DNA from: Klebsiella pneumoniae
GTDB lineage: Bacteria > Pseudomonadota > Gammaproteobacteria > Eutrophobiales > Eutrophobiaceae
Assembly: GCA_945878555.1 (NCBI GenBank)
Contig: CAMDWI010000015.1
Coordinates: 1-64,000 of the forward strand
Direction: 5' to 3'
Length of the DNA: 64,000 bases
Below are positions 8,033 through 16,530 of the stretch, piece by piece. Both the position numbers and the translations under genes were made by a program. Each line of letters begins with the position of its first letter. The first letter of the stretch is position 1. The notes under the pieces are model-generated. The model was not told where the DNA came from. It saw nothing but the letters and a program-made list of their open reading frames with translations, and made no database searches.

Positions 8033-9949
8033 TCAGCTCCGGATTTTTCGGGTATAGATAAATCGTTGTGATACCAGTGTCAGTACCAGTAGACCCAGGC
8101 CGATCAGTTTGTCATCCGGTGTAATCAGCATAAAGGCGATCACCCCGAGCACAATACGGGAAAACACGCCCAGATGATTAAAGGCATACCCTCGTATTGC
8201 CGCCGCCAGTGTAACCGCGCCGATGGCCGCCGTACCAAAGGCGATCGCAATGTGCGTAGGCGTACCCTTCATCAACAGTGCCTCATCCAGTACAAAGGCA
8301 AACGGGATGATAAACGCGGCGATACCCACCTTGACCGCCTCCCAGCCGGTTTCCCAGAGACGTGAACCACTGATCGAAATGGCCACAAACACGGCGAGAC
8401 ACATCGGCGGGGTAAAGAACGAGGCCAGGCCCCAGTAGATCACAAACAGGTGCGCGGCCACATCGGACACGCCGAGTGCCACCAGTGCCGGTGCCATCAG
8501 TGTCGCCAGTGTCAGATACGCCGGTATGGCGTCCAGCCCCATACCGAGGATCAGGCTGGCAACGCCGATCATCGCGAGCGTCATGATCAGGTGTCCATCC
8601 GACAATTCCAGCACAAAGGTCGACAGTTTTACACCGACACCGGACAACTCCAGTGCGCCTATCATCAGACCTACCGAGGTGGTGATAACGACGATACCGA
8701 CCCAACGCAGCACAGTCTGGTGACAGGCCCCAACAATATTCGGCCAGGTGACCCAGCTGCTGCGGTCGCGGGTAAAATAACTGCACACTATCGCGACGAC
8801 AGTGGCATAGACACCGGCAATCTCCGGAGGTAAGGCACTAACAAACAGAAAATACAGCAAGGCCAGGATCGGTGCCACGTATCGCGCACCCTTTGCCAGC
8901 AGCGGCCGCAACTTCGGTAATTCGGACGCGGGCAACAGCGTCACATCGTCCTTGTACGCCTGGAAATGGGTCGAGGCAAACAGCACCAGATAATACAGTA
9001 TCGCTGGCAAGGTTGCGGCGATCACCACTTCTGCATAACTCTTGCCTATCCAGTCTGCCATCACAAATGCTATCGCACCCATGACCGGTGGCAGGATCTG
9101 CCCGCCAGTCGAGGCAACAGATTCTACTGCACCCGCAAATGCCGGTTTATATCCTATAGATTTCATTAACGGTATGGTAAACACACCGGTTGTGGCGACA
9201 TTACTGGAGGGTGAACCGGAGATCGAACCGAACATCGCACTCGACAAGACTGCCGCCTTGGCCGCCCCACCCTTGCTCCTGCCGGTCAGAGCCATCGCTA
9301 CATCAATACACCACTGTCCCGCACCGGTCACCTGCATGATGGCGCCGAAAAAAAGATATACGATGATGACCGAGCTCGCTATCTGTAACGGTTGTCCAAA
9401 AAAGCCCGCCTCACCCGCATAGGCCGCGTAGAGGATCCGATCCAGCGAACCACCCGCCCCGTAGAGCACGCCCGGCAAATACTGCTGGAATACCGTAATC
9501 AGTACAAAAAAGATAATCAGCGCGGGCAGGATGATACCGGCCGCCCGTCGCACCGCCTCCAGCACACCTATCGCCATGAGACAGGCGAGCACAATGCCCT
9601 TCGTATCCAGATAACCATACATTGCATACTCATCCAGACTACTGTTAAAGAAGATCACGTACAGCGAGCCCATTAATAATGCACCCAGAAATACATAATT
9701 AATGATCGGCACACCTGCAATGGCGTATTTGCCGGAATGCTTGTCTGCGCGGGTGTGTCCGGGTTGGGTTGAACCACTGTCTCTCGCCAGAAAAATAATC
9801 AGACCGGCACACGTCAGGCTGACCGCAGACAATATCTGTCCGGGGATGAAAAAGCCGAGCCAGGCAGGGATGTTCCCTACGACAATCAAATGGTAGATAA
9901 CGATAAGTGTTGCGAAGATGGCCGGTCTGGAATAGGCAGTCTGGTTCAT
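8033..9949 (-). CDS. TRAP transporter permease, fused 4TM/12TM (DctQM-like)
   Basis: This 638-aa integral membrane protein combines the small DctQ-type and large DctM-type subunits, as usual for TAXI systems. About 16 hydrophobic segments are visible. The DctM signatures GSISGSPSSNVATTG near residue 243 and ASTGGQILPPVMGAIAFVM near 283 are present. It is the first gene of the leftward cluster and faces the Pht5-like gene across a 325-bp divergent region. It is probably co-transcribed with the receptor gene that follows it directly. Confidence 0.9.
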   Translation of the reverse strand: MNQTAYSRPAIFATLIVIYHLIVVGNIPAWLGFFIPGQILSAVSLTCAGLIIFLARDSGSTQPGHTRADKHSGKYAIAGVPIINYVFLGALLMGSLYVIFFNSSLDEYAMYGYLDTKGIVLACLMAIGVLEAVRRAAGIILPALIIFFVLITVFQQYLPGVLYGAGGSLDRILYAAYAGEAGFFGQPLQIASSVIIVYLFFGAIMQVTGAGQWCIDVAMALTGRSKGGAAKAAVLSSAMFGSISGSPSSNVATTGVFTIPLMKSIGYKPAFAGAVESVASTGGQILPPVMGAIAFVMADWIGKSYAEVVIAATLPAILYYLVLFASTHFQAYKDDVTLLPASELPKLRPLLAKGARYVAPILALLYFLFVSALPPEIAGVYATVVAIVCSYFTRDRSSWVTWPNIVGACHQTVLRWVGIVVITTSVGLMIGALELSGVGVKLSTFVLELSDGHLIMTLAMIGVASLILGMGLDAIPAYLTLATLMAPALVALGVSDVAAHLFVIYWGLASFFTPPMCLAVFVAISISGSRLWETGWEAVKVGIAAFIIPFAFVLDEALLMKGTPTHIAIAFGTAAIGAVTLAAAIRGYAFNHLGVFSRIVLGVIAFMLITPDDKLIGLGLLVLTLVSQRFIYTRKIRS

Positions 9950-10274
9950 TCCGGGGAAATCCTGGCTAGATTACAAAGACAATGGCTGAGGGTAACAGGC
10001 GGTGCCTGGCAGATTCATGATCAAGCAGCCTCTGCATCGCAATAAACAACATGGAAATCCCCCCGGATATATAACTGTTAAACCACTGGCGCAGGAAGTT
10101 TAACACTTTTCCCGATTGTCTCAACAAACGGATATTTGCCAGGCGTCAACCCAGACCGCAGGAGGCCCGCCCCGGGCCGATAGTATGACTGCATCTTCCC
10201 AAACCGGACGACCTTATATATATTCACACCAAGGCTATACCACTTTCTGTTTACAGCTAACCCGGAGATTATTC
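9950..10274. other. Divergent intergenic region between the two aromatic-acid operons
   Basis: No gene is supported here; the long open frame that runs through 10116-10274 lacks a start signal. The region must hold the promoters of both operons. AT-rich TATATATATT at about 10213 could be part of a rightward promoter, but no convincing -35 box was found. A REP-like unit lies at 10157-10182. Confidence 0.5.
10157..10182. repeat. REP-like unit, second copy
   Basis: GGAGGCCCGCC at 10161-10171 followed by CCGGGCCGATA matches the core of the repeat at 6874-6935. The unit can fold on itself as GGCCCG/CGGGCC. It lies in the divergent promoter region. Confidence 0.55.
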
Positions 10275-11261
10275 ATGGCAAACCTGAAGTTGAGTGTCGG
10301 ATGTGGTCCCTATGATCGTACAGAGGCGTTACGCAGCGGTATCGTGCAGCCGGAAGGCATCGACCTCACCTATGTGCCGGTGCAATCGCCCCCGGAGATC
10401 TTCGCCCGCATGATCAAGAACAATGCGTTTGATTTCGCCGAGATGTCGACCGCGATGTACCTGACGCTGCGTGCCAAGAATGAATTCCCGTTTATCGCAC
10501 TGCCGATCTTCCCCTCGAAGGTATTCCGCCACGGCTTTATCTTTATCAACACGAAGTCCGGGATCAAGACGGCGAAGGATCTCGAAGGCAAGCGTGTTGG
10601 TGTACCGGAATACCGCCAGACCGCCGCAATCTGGATCAAGGGCATCCTGCAGCATGAATATGGTGTGAATCTGGATTCGATCCACTGGTTTGAGGGCGGC
10701 GCCAATGTCCCGCGTGAACCGGACATACTCGACCTGCGCCCGAATTACCAGGTGGATATCGAGTTCATCGGCCCGGAAAAATCCTTGAACCAGATGCTGG
10801 AGGCCGGTGAGATCGACGCGATGATCGGCGCACGCAAACCGTTCTCGCTCGACACCAGCCCGCATGTAAAACGTCTGTTCCCGGATTACCGCGAGGTGGA
10901 GAAGGCATTTTACAAAAAGACCGGTATCTTCCCGATCATGCATACACTGGTCGTCAACGAAGCGCTCTACCGCGAACACCCGTGGGTCGCCGAGAGCATG
11001 TACAAGGCCTTTGTGCAGTCGAAAGACTGGTGTCTGGAGCAGATGCGCTTCTCCGGCACGATGCGCTACACCCTGCCCTGGCTGTTTGCCGACATCGACG
11101 AGATGCACGACGTGTTCGGCGCCGACCCCTGGGCCTACGGCCTCGAACCAAACCGGGCCACGCTGGAGGCATTGATCATGTATCTGCACGATCAACAGTT
11201 CCTGGAAAAACGCGTCCGTGTCGAAGACATGTTTGCACCTATCGTGACGAGTAATGAGTAA
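10275..11261 (+). CDS. 4,5-dihydroxyphthalate decarboxylase-like protein (Pht5 family)
   Basis: This 328-aa protein has no signal peptide and has the periplasmic-binding-protein-like fold of the Pht5 decarboxylase family. VPVQSPPEIFARM, FDFAEMSTAMYL, LEGKRVGVPEYRQTAA and EIDAMIGARKP are characteristic. The start at 10275 is chosen because GGAGA lies just upstream and homologues begin with this MANLKLSVGCG segment; the frame itself extends 53 codons further upstream. It overlaps the dioxygenase alpha gene by 8 bp, so the two products should be made together. In known phthalate pathways the enzyme gives protocatechuate. Some family members may act on other acids. Confidence 0.8.
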   Translation: MANLKLSVGCGPYDRTEALRSGIVQPEGIDLTYVPVQSPPEIFARMIKNNAFDFAEMSTAMYLTLRAKNEFPFIALPIFPSKVFRHGFIFINTKSGIKTAKDLEGKRVGVPEYRQTAAIWIKGILQHEYGVNLDSIHWFEGGANVPREPDILDLRPNYQVDIEFIGPEKSLNQMLEAGEIDAMIGARKPFSLDTSPHVKRLFPDYREVEKAFYKKTGIFPIMHTLVVNEALYREHPWVAESMYKAFVQSKDWCLEQMRFSGTMRYTLPWLFADIDEMHDVFGADPWAYGLEPNRATLEALIMYLHDQQFLEKRVRVEDMFAPIVTSNE

Positions 11262-12513
11262 GGTCGATACACAAACGGACAGCTACACCGACCTCATACG
11301 GGAGACGCCGACTGACTTTTCCGTGCACAACCGCGTCTATACTGATCCTGCGATCTTCGACGCTGAGATGCATCACCTGTTTGAGAACGGTTGGTGTTAT
11401 GTCGCACACGAGAGCGAGATCGAAAAGCCGGGCGACTTTCGCACCTCGGCGATAGGCCGTATTCCGGTCATCGTCAGTCGCGGTGATGATAACCAGGTCT
11501 ATGTAAACATGAACGCCTGCCGCCACCGCGGCACGCTGGTCTGCCGCGAGGAGCGCGGCAATACACGCTACTTTACCTGCCCGTACCACGGATGGTCGTA
11601 TCACAAGGACGGCAAGCTAAACCACATCACCGACCGCGACAATTTTCCGGACGGCTGGGGTGAGGACATTACCGGACTCATCCCTGCCGAACGCGTCGCC
11701 CTCTATCGCGGCATGATCTTCGCCAGCTTTAACAAGGACGTGCCGACGATTGAACAGTATCTCGGGCCACTGAAGACCTATGTCGATTACTGGTTCGACC
11801 ATGCGCTGAAAGGCACGGTCAAGGTATTGAAACCCTGGCGCGCCACCTACCAGGGCAACTGGAAATATCAGCTGGAAAACTCTACCGATGGCTGGCATGC
11901 CCGTTATGTACACATCTCTGCGTTAAAGACGATCTCGCATTACGGCACCTACGCCAGCAACACTGGCTGGAGCGGCTGTACCCGCGGTTTTGATGGTGGC
12001 CACGGGATCCTCGAACGCCCGCGCACCGACATCCCGCCGGACCTGCAACCGGACTTTGAACAGTTCAGATTGGCCTTGCGCACCCATTATGGCGAGGAGC
12101 GTGGTAACCGGATGTTTGTCCGTCGCCATATCACCCTGTTCCCGAACATCCAGTTGATGGAGTTCAAGCTGCGCGTGATCCAGCCGGTCAGCGTGGATCG
12201 GACCATCGTTTACGAGTTTCCGGTCGAACTGGAAGGCACCGATGCGGTATTCAACAAGGCGATCCGCACGCGGTTGCTGAAGGAGATCTCCATTTCGTCC
12301 GGCTCGCCCGTGTCCGGCATGGTCAATGCAGACGATGTGGAGATCTATGCTCGCACCCAGTCCGGACTTGCCTCCGGGCAGATGGAATGGATACGCCTCG
12401 CACGCGGGATCCATCGCGAGGTCGAGGAACGCAAACACGAATGGAGCGGACAAGACATGGATGAACTGCCCCAACGCTCTATCTATCGCGAATGGGCGAG
12501 GCGGATGAAATGA
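11254..12513 (+). CDS. Ring-hydroxylating dioxygenase alpha subunit (benzoate/anthranilate type)
   Basis: This 419-aa Rieske oxygenase large subunit has ligands C89 and H91 (CRHRG) and C109 and H112 (CPYHGW). The catalytic domain carries TDGWHARYVH, matching the Asp-Gly-x-His-x4-His iron site of BenA/AntA relatives. The following ATGA overlap with the small-subunit gene supports an alpha-beta enzyme. It would insert two hydroxyl groups into an aromatic acid, needing electrons from a reductase not present in this window. It differs clearly from the phthalate-type Rieske protein at 5486-6769, so the cluster has two separate oxygenases. Confidence 0.88.
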   Translation: MSKVDTQTDSYTDLIRETPTDFSVHNRVYTDPAIFDAEMHHLFENGWCYVAHESEIEKPGDFRTSAIGRIPVIVSRGDDNQVYVNMNACRHRGTLVCREERGNTRYFTCPYHGWSYHKDGKLNHITDRDNFPDGWGEDITGLIPAERVALYRGMIFASFNKDVPTIEQYLGPLKTYVDYWFDHALKGTVKVLKPWRATYQGNWKYQLENSTDGWHARYVHISALKTISHYGTYASNTGWSGCTRGFDGGHGILERPRTDIPPDLQPDFEQFRLALRTHYGEERGNRMFVRRHITLFPNIQLMEFKLRVIQPVSVDRTIVYEFPVELEGTDAVFNKAIRTRLLKEISISSGSPVSGMVNADDVEIYARTQSGLASGQMEWIRLARGIHREVEERKHEWSGQDMDELPQRSIYREWARRMK

Positions 12514-13019
12514 CCACTACCGTACTGACCCGCAGCGCCGCCGAAGACCTGCTTTACGTTGAGGCGCAGTTAATCGACGAGGACAAACTCGAACAATGGC
12601 TGCAACTGTTCACAAGCGATGGCATCTACTGGGTCCCCAGCGACGAACACGCCGACCCCGAGGTCGAGACCTCGATCATCCACGACGATACCTTGCAACT
12701 TGAGAAACGCATCTTCCAGTTACGCAACAAACACCTGGCACAGGACCCGCGCTCACGCACGGTCCATCTCGTCTCCAATGTGCAGGTATTCCCCGGCGAC
12801 AAACCGGATGAAGTCATCATCCACTGTAACCAACTGATCACAGAAATGCGCCCCGGCGATCACCAGTACCTGCAATCCGGCCTCGGTCAACCACGCACGT
12901 TTGCTGCCCGCTGCAAATATATCGTCCGCAACGTAGACGGCGAATGGCGCATCGCGCAAAAACTAGTCCTGCTGATCAACCGCGACCTGCCGTTGGAAAA
13001 TATCAGTTTTATCTTGTAG
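12510..13019 (+). CDS. Ring-hydroxylating dioxygenase beta subunit
   Basis: This 169-aa protein has the SnoaL-like cone fold of dioxygenase small subunits: EAQLIDEDKLEQWLQLF then DGIYWVP near the N-terminus, and SNVQVFPGDK and FAARCKYIVRNVDGEWRIAQK in the second half. The start at 12510 is chosen because it overlaps the alpha stop codon as ATGA; an ATG six codons upstream is possible. It probably forms an alpha3beta3 complex with the preceding product. It closes the rightward operon, and the composition becomes AT-richer directly after it. Confidence 0.87.
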   Translation: MTTTVLTRSAAEDLLYVEAQLIDEDKLEQWLQLFTSDGIYWVPSDEHADPEVETSIIHDDTLQLEKRIFQLRNKHLAQDPRSRTVHLVSNVQVFPGDKPDEVIIHCNQLITEMRPGDHQYLQSGLGQPRTFAARCKYIVRNVDGEWRIAQKLVLLINRDLPLENISFIL

Positions 13020-13176
13020 GCGCCCTACCGATACTTTTCTGTGTTTATTTTGGTTGCGGGATCTATATTATGTATAGCGCGTCCGGTTTGAACTGATAAT
13101 ATCTGATATTGGCTGTGGACCAATCTGAATAACAACGAATCGGTGGAGCGGGCGTGATGATGAAAATCCAATTAAA

Positions 13177-13764
13177 ATGACGCAATCAGAATTCCTGAAG
13201 GCTTTTAAAAGTTTAGCCCTTTCTCTAGATCGGGTACATGCCAGTTTTGGTCAAGTGTCGATTTGCCTTGCCGAGAAATTGAGGATTTTAAGTGGACCTC
13301 TCCCTTTTACGATTAGAGATGAGATCGAGCTGAACAGGAAGACTCTTGATAATGTAGATGCTTCAATTTCGCTGATTTCTGCACTGCAAAAGGTTGATCT
13401 TATAGGGCGTTTAGAATTGCCCTTGGGCCATAACCTATTACGTTTATATAGAAATGAAAACCATCATGTAGGTTATGTGCCATTTAAGCCAGTATTATGT
13501 TCTGGAAAAATCGATTTTTACGTATGGGCTAGTTTATATCATCTGGCATCAGTCAAAGCCGAACATTCAGAGTGGACTCAAACACCAACCGCCTTAACTC
13601 TAATGAAACTACTCCATGACAATCATGAGTATATTCTTGGCATCTCAGAGGAAGCAGAAAAGAGACTCTCGTCGTCTGGCTATTCGGGGCTGTTCGTTTC
13701 TGACTATACAGTCGGCGAGTTAGCACTTGGCAAAGATGATCTTGATTCGTGGACTCGGGTCTAA
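13177..13764 (+). CDS. Hypothetical protein, AT-rich orphan
   Basis: This 195-aa soluble protein is not recognised. It is largely alpha-helical by appearance, with no signal peptide or membrane segment and a His-containing centre (NENHHVGYVPF). Its composition is more AT-rich than the flanking genes, suggesting a different origin. The ATG has no Shine-Dalgarno sequence of its own. A 7-codon frame at 13157-13180 with GGAG upstream ends in an ATGA that overlaps this start, so translation may be coupled. No neighbour clarifies its role. Confidence 0.6.
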   Translation: MTQSEFLKAFKSLALSLDRVHASFGQVSICLAEKLRILSGPLPFTIRDEIELNRKTLDNVDASISLISALQKVDLIGRLELPLGHNLLRLYRNENHHVGYVPFKPVLCSGKIDFYVWASLYHLASVKAEHSEWTQTPTALTLMKLLHDNHEYILGISEEAEKRLSSSGYSGLFVSDYTVGELALGKDDLDSWTRV

Positions 13765-13889
13765 CCTTTGAGGAAATCAATGGGTCAGAAAACTTGAAGT
13801 TTTATAATCGGCTGTCTTATTCAATCATCAATTTCTCTACCCTTTTAAATTCAGCCGCAGCTACTCCGTATTTATTGAGTTGAGGACGC

Positions 13890-14186
13890 CTATCCAGTTT
13901 TCGAACTTCTGTGCCTGCCTGAACCTGTTTTATCCTGCTTTTCTGGATTGATATCGCGTTCCTGGCTTTCTGTATAGATGTCCAGCAAACGGCGGATCAT
14001 TTTCTGATACTGGGTATTGTTTCTTTTTGCTTCCCGCTTGAAAAACTCAATACTGCTTCGGCTCAAGGCTATCGTTACCTTCACTGTATCGTCACGAAAC
14101 ACCAGCTTGTCTGCCGTCGGTAGAAAGTTCGGTATCACCTTCAGTTTGCCCAATGGTTCATTTGTATATCTGGTTTTCGCGTTCAT
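13890..14186 (-). CDS. CopG/BrnA-like antitoxin
   Basis: This small protein (98 aa from the chosen start) has the C-terminal ribbon-helix-helix pattern of CopG/BrnA-type antitoxins. VTIALSRSSIEFFKREA is the strand and first helix, and QYQKMIRRLLDIY is the second helix. The tail is charged and degenerate. The ATG at 14186 is preferred over one 11 codons upstream because the family starts near this point. The gene overlaps a short frame that looks like the end of a toxin gene. It would bind DNA and neutralise the toxin if one were intact. Confidence 0.65.
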   Translation of the reverse strand: MNAKTRYTNEPLGKLKVIPNFLPTADKLVFRDDTVKVTIALSRSSIEFFKREAKRNNTQYQKMIRRLLDIYTESQERDINPEKQDKTGSGRHRSSKTG

Positions 14187-14361
14187 ATATTCGTTTTCTC
14201 TTGCGCCAGTACCCGGCACCTGTAATGCGATTGTTTAATTTTATCCGGGTTTGGATAGTTAGCCATATAAAAATATGGTATTTCTTATGTTCGAGAATGT
14301 GGTTGAATGTTATAAAACGCGCTCTGGATTCATCTATCGGTGAGACATGTGAGTAAAACAA
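14158..14361 (-). pseudogene. Probable truncated toxin of a type II toxin-antitoxin pair
   Basis: This short 67-codon frame ends with GAGYWRKRKRIYERENQ, which resembles the C-terminal strand and helix of RelE-fold (BrnT/DUF4258-type) toxins as I recall them. It has no ATG start and the frame is closed by TGA just upstream at about 14370. It lacks the N-terminal half expected for a 90-aa toxin. The toxin-before-antitoxin order and the 29-bp overlap fit a TA operon. I infer an inactivated toxin. Confidence 0.4.
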
Positions 14362-14404
14362 GAACCATCATCCGCCAGAAACAGACCCTCAGGGACAATG
14401 TCTG

Positions 14405-14740
14405 GTGAGTGAATTCACCACGTATCTGACGGACCTGTTCGCCCCACTCGGGGCTGTCAGCATACGCAGGATGTTCGGCGGGTTCGGAGTGTTTCACGAG
14501 GGGCTGATGTTTGCCCTCGTCGTGGACGAGACCTTGTATCTTAAGACCGATGCCAGTGGCGTGCAGGCGTTTGAGGCGCTTGGGCTGGGTCCGTTTGAAT
14601 ATCTCCGGGCGGGCAAGACGGTCAAGCTGTCCTATTATCTGGCACCCTCGGAACTACTGGATGATCCTGATGCCTTGCTGGTATGGTCCAGACGTTCGAT
14701 TGAGGCGGCATTACGTGCCAAAAAATCCAGGCAGAATTAA
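14405..14740 (+). CDS. TfoX N-terminal domain protein
   Basis: This 111-aa protein consists of one TfoX-N domain. SIRRMFGGFGVFHEGLMFAL near residues 19-38 and LYLKTDASG near 44 are the hallmark segments, and YYLAPSELLDDPDAL follows. The start is GTG at 14405, since the upstream ATG frame stops within four codons. Free-standing TfoX-N proteins are common in proteobacteria and their biochemical role is unsettled; TfoX itself is linked to competence. The C-terminal TfoX domain is absent. Confidence 0.8.
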   Translation: MSEFTTYLTDLFAPLGAVSIRRMFGGFGVFHEGLMFALVVDETLYLKTDASGVQAFEALGLGPFEYLRAGKTVKLSYYLAPSELLDDPDALLVWSRRSIEAALRAKKSRQN

Positions 14741-14971
14741 CTTTTGCAACTGAACCAAGGAAGCTCTGATTCAGTGTCATTTCGACCAAAGTGGAGAAAT
14801 CCTGTATATACTTATCTGCATGGTAATGAATTAGTTAAAGATGCCTCCACGTTGGTCGGCATGACATGATGTACATACCTGCGGCGCTGGCTTAATAAAG
14901 CGGCGGAGATTCATTAGGATTAATAGAATATCGTCCGGCGTAAAGGGCGACTGGAGCCGAGGACAAGATTT

Positions 14972-15346
14972 ATGTCTGACTTGAAGGACCCACGAGTACT
15001 GTTTGCGGCCGAGCGTACGCTGCTTGCCTGGAACAGGACAAGTCTGTCGCTGATTGCCTTCGGTTTTGTGGTGGAACGGTCAGGCATGTTAATTCAGGTC
15101 ATTGCCCCTTCATCAACTGACGCCAGCAATAATATCTTTACTTTTCTCACCGGAATTGCCTTCATCATTCTGGGCTCTGTTGCAGCGATATACTCTGCAA
15201 GACAGTACGGGGCGGTATTGCGCACATTGACCCCTGCCGAGTTTCCGCCAGGCTATAATACGAGGTGGGGACTATTGGTCAATTATATCGTTGGTTTGCT
15301 GGGTTTTTTGCTGGCGATTGCCCTGTCCGGCTGGATGATGCCCTGA
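14972..15346 (+). CDS. DUF202 family membrane protein (YidH-like)
   Basis: This 124-aa inner-membrane protein carries the DUF202 signature FAAERTLLAWNRTSLSLIAF near residues 11-30. Three transmembrane segments are visible, at about 25-45, 54-75 and 98-121. GAGGA lies 8-12 bp before the ATG. Its role is not established in the family. It is flanked by unrelated single genes and no operon is evident. Confidence 0.82.
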   Translation: MSDLKDPRVLFAAERTLLAWNRTSLSLIAFGFVVERSGMLIQVIAPSSTDASNNIFTFLTGIAFIILGSVAAIYSARQYGAVLRTLTPAEFPPGYNTRWGLLVNYIVGLLGFLLAIALSGWMMP

Positions 15347-15406
15347 GGCTGCCGCACTGATAATTCACCCCCTTACGCACCCATGGGATAAAGTCCGGTA
15401 TTCATC

Positions 15407-15820
15407 ATGAACATCCACTACTCCAATAACCACCCCATCACCGAAGCCGCATTCATCGATTTATTACAGCGCTCCACGCTGGCTGCGCGGCGTCCGGTGG
15501 AATCGCCCGAATGTATCAAGGCAATGCTGCAACATGCCAATCTGCTGTGCACCGCCTGGGATGATGATGTGTTGATCGGTGTAGCACGTTCGGTCACGGA
15601 CTTTGAATACTGTTGTTATCTCTCTGATCTGGCGGTTGATGTGAAATACCAGCACCAGGGTGTCGGGCGTGAATTGATCCGGCTGACGCAGGCACGGCTG
15701 GGCAAGCATGCGAAGATTGTGCTGCTGGCCGCGCCGCTGGCACGGGACTATTATCCCAGACTGGGTTTTGAAGCTCATGACTCGGCGTGGGTGATTCCGG
15801 CGACGCGGGAGTTAACATAA
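15407..15820 (+). CDS. GNAT family N-acetyltransferase
   Basis: This 137-aa protein has one GNAT domain. DLAVDVKYQHQGVGRELI near residues 71-88 is motif A, with the acetyl-CoA pyrophosphate loop Q-H-Q-G-V-G. DYYPRLGFEAHDSAW is the usual C-terminal strand region. It would acetylate a small molecule or protein amine in the cytoplasm. The acceptor cannot be predicted. The gene is followed 16 bp later by a membrane-protein gene in the same direction. Confidence 0.85.
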   Translation: MNIHYSNNHPITEAAFIDLLQRSTLAARRPVESPECIKAMLQHANLLCTAWDDDVLIGVARSVTDFEYCCYLSDLAVDVKYQHQGVGRELIRLTQARLGKHAKIVLLAAPLARDYYPRLGFEAHDSAWVIPATRELT

Positions 15821-15836
15821 TCATCGCGTCGATATA

Positions 15837-16280
15837 ATGCCCGCCATGTCAGATTTTGTCCTGATACCCAAAAACCAGCTGATGTTACTTGCCGGGCTGG
15901 TCTGGTGTGTGGCCGGGGGCATGGTCAGTTTTATCGGGCTACCACTGCTTTGGCAACTCGGTGCCGAACAAATACTCCTTTATCCGGCGGCGGTGCTGAT
16001 ATTTCTGATCTTCTACCGGCGGATTTTCTCGCGGCTGGTCGTGAAACACACGCTGCGGATCCGCCTGACCGCTACGCCAACGATGCCGTTCTGGAGTTTC
16101 TTCGACCGGTCTTCGTATATCGTCATGAGCATCATGATTGCAGGCGGGATGTGGTTGCGGCTCGGGCATATCGCGGCGGACTGGATGATTGCGTTTTTCT
16201 ATAGTGGGCTCGGCCTTGCGCTGTTTTCCTGCGGGGTGAAGTTTATCCTTGGCTATATACGCCGGGACGTCGAACAATGA
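15837..16280 (+). CDS. Hypothetical four-helix inner-membrane protein
   Basis: This 147-aa protein has four predicted membrane segments, at about residues 13-37, 46-64, 90-108 and 118-140. A second ATG three codons downstream is an equally good start. I do not recognise the family with certainty. It may be co-transcribed with the acetyltransferase just upstream, and a short GC hairpin followed by T residues lies 50 bp downstream. Confidence 0.7.
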   Translation: MPAMSDFVLIPKNQLMLLAGLVWCVAGGMVSFIGLPLLWQLGAEQILLYPAAVLIFLIFYRRIFSRLVVKHTLRIRLTATPTMPFWSFFDRSSYIVMSIMIAGGMWLRLGHIAADWMIAFFYSGLGLALFSCGVKFILGYIRRDVEQ

Positions 16281-16329
16281 TCAGCAAGTAATCCGCTATT
16301 ATTTGAAACTGAACTTAAATAAGTATACT

Positions 16330-16348
16330 GTCCCCACGGGACGATTTT
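16330..16348 (+). terminator. Short terminator-like hairpin
   Basis: GTCCC-CAC-GGGAC followed by GATTTTT forms a short stem with a T-run 50 bp after the membrane-protein gene. The stem is only 5 bp, so confidence is modest. Confidence 0.4.
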
Positions 16349-16530
16349 TGTGCGCTAGAATGTCGAACAGTGATGGGGAGTGACCAGACTGTTTTCCTGT
16401 TTATACGAAATAGCTACTGAATTAAATGCTCTGCGCTCCGATTTCTGCTGTCGGTGTTGATATAAATCAAGGTTAATCCTGTAACAACGGATTATTCTGA
16501 AACTGTTTTAACAGAGGGTGGTAATTATTA

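Noticed and set aside
10329-11195. A 288-codon minus-strand open frame
   Set aside because: It is opposite the Pht5-like gene, which has clear homology and a ribosome site. The frame is a shadow of high-GC third positions.
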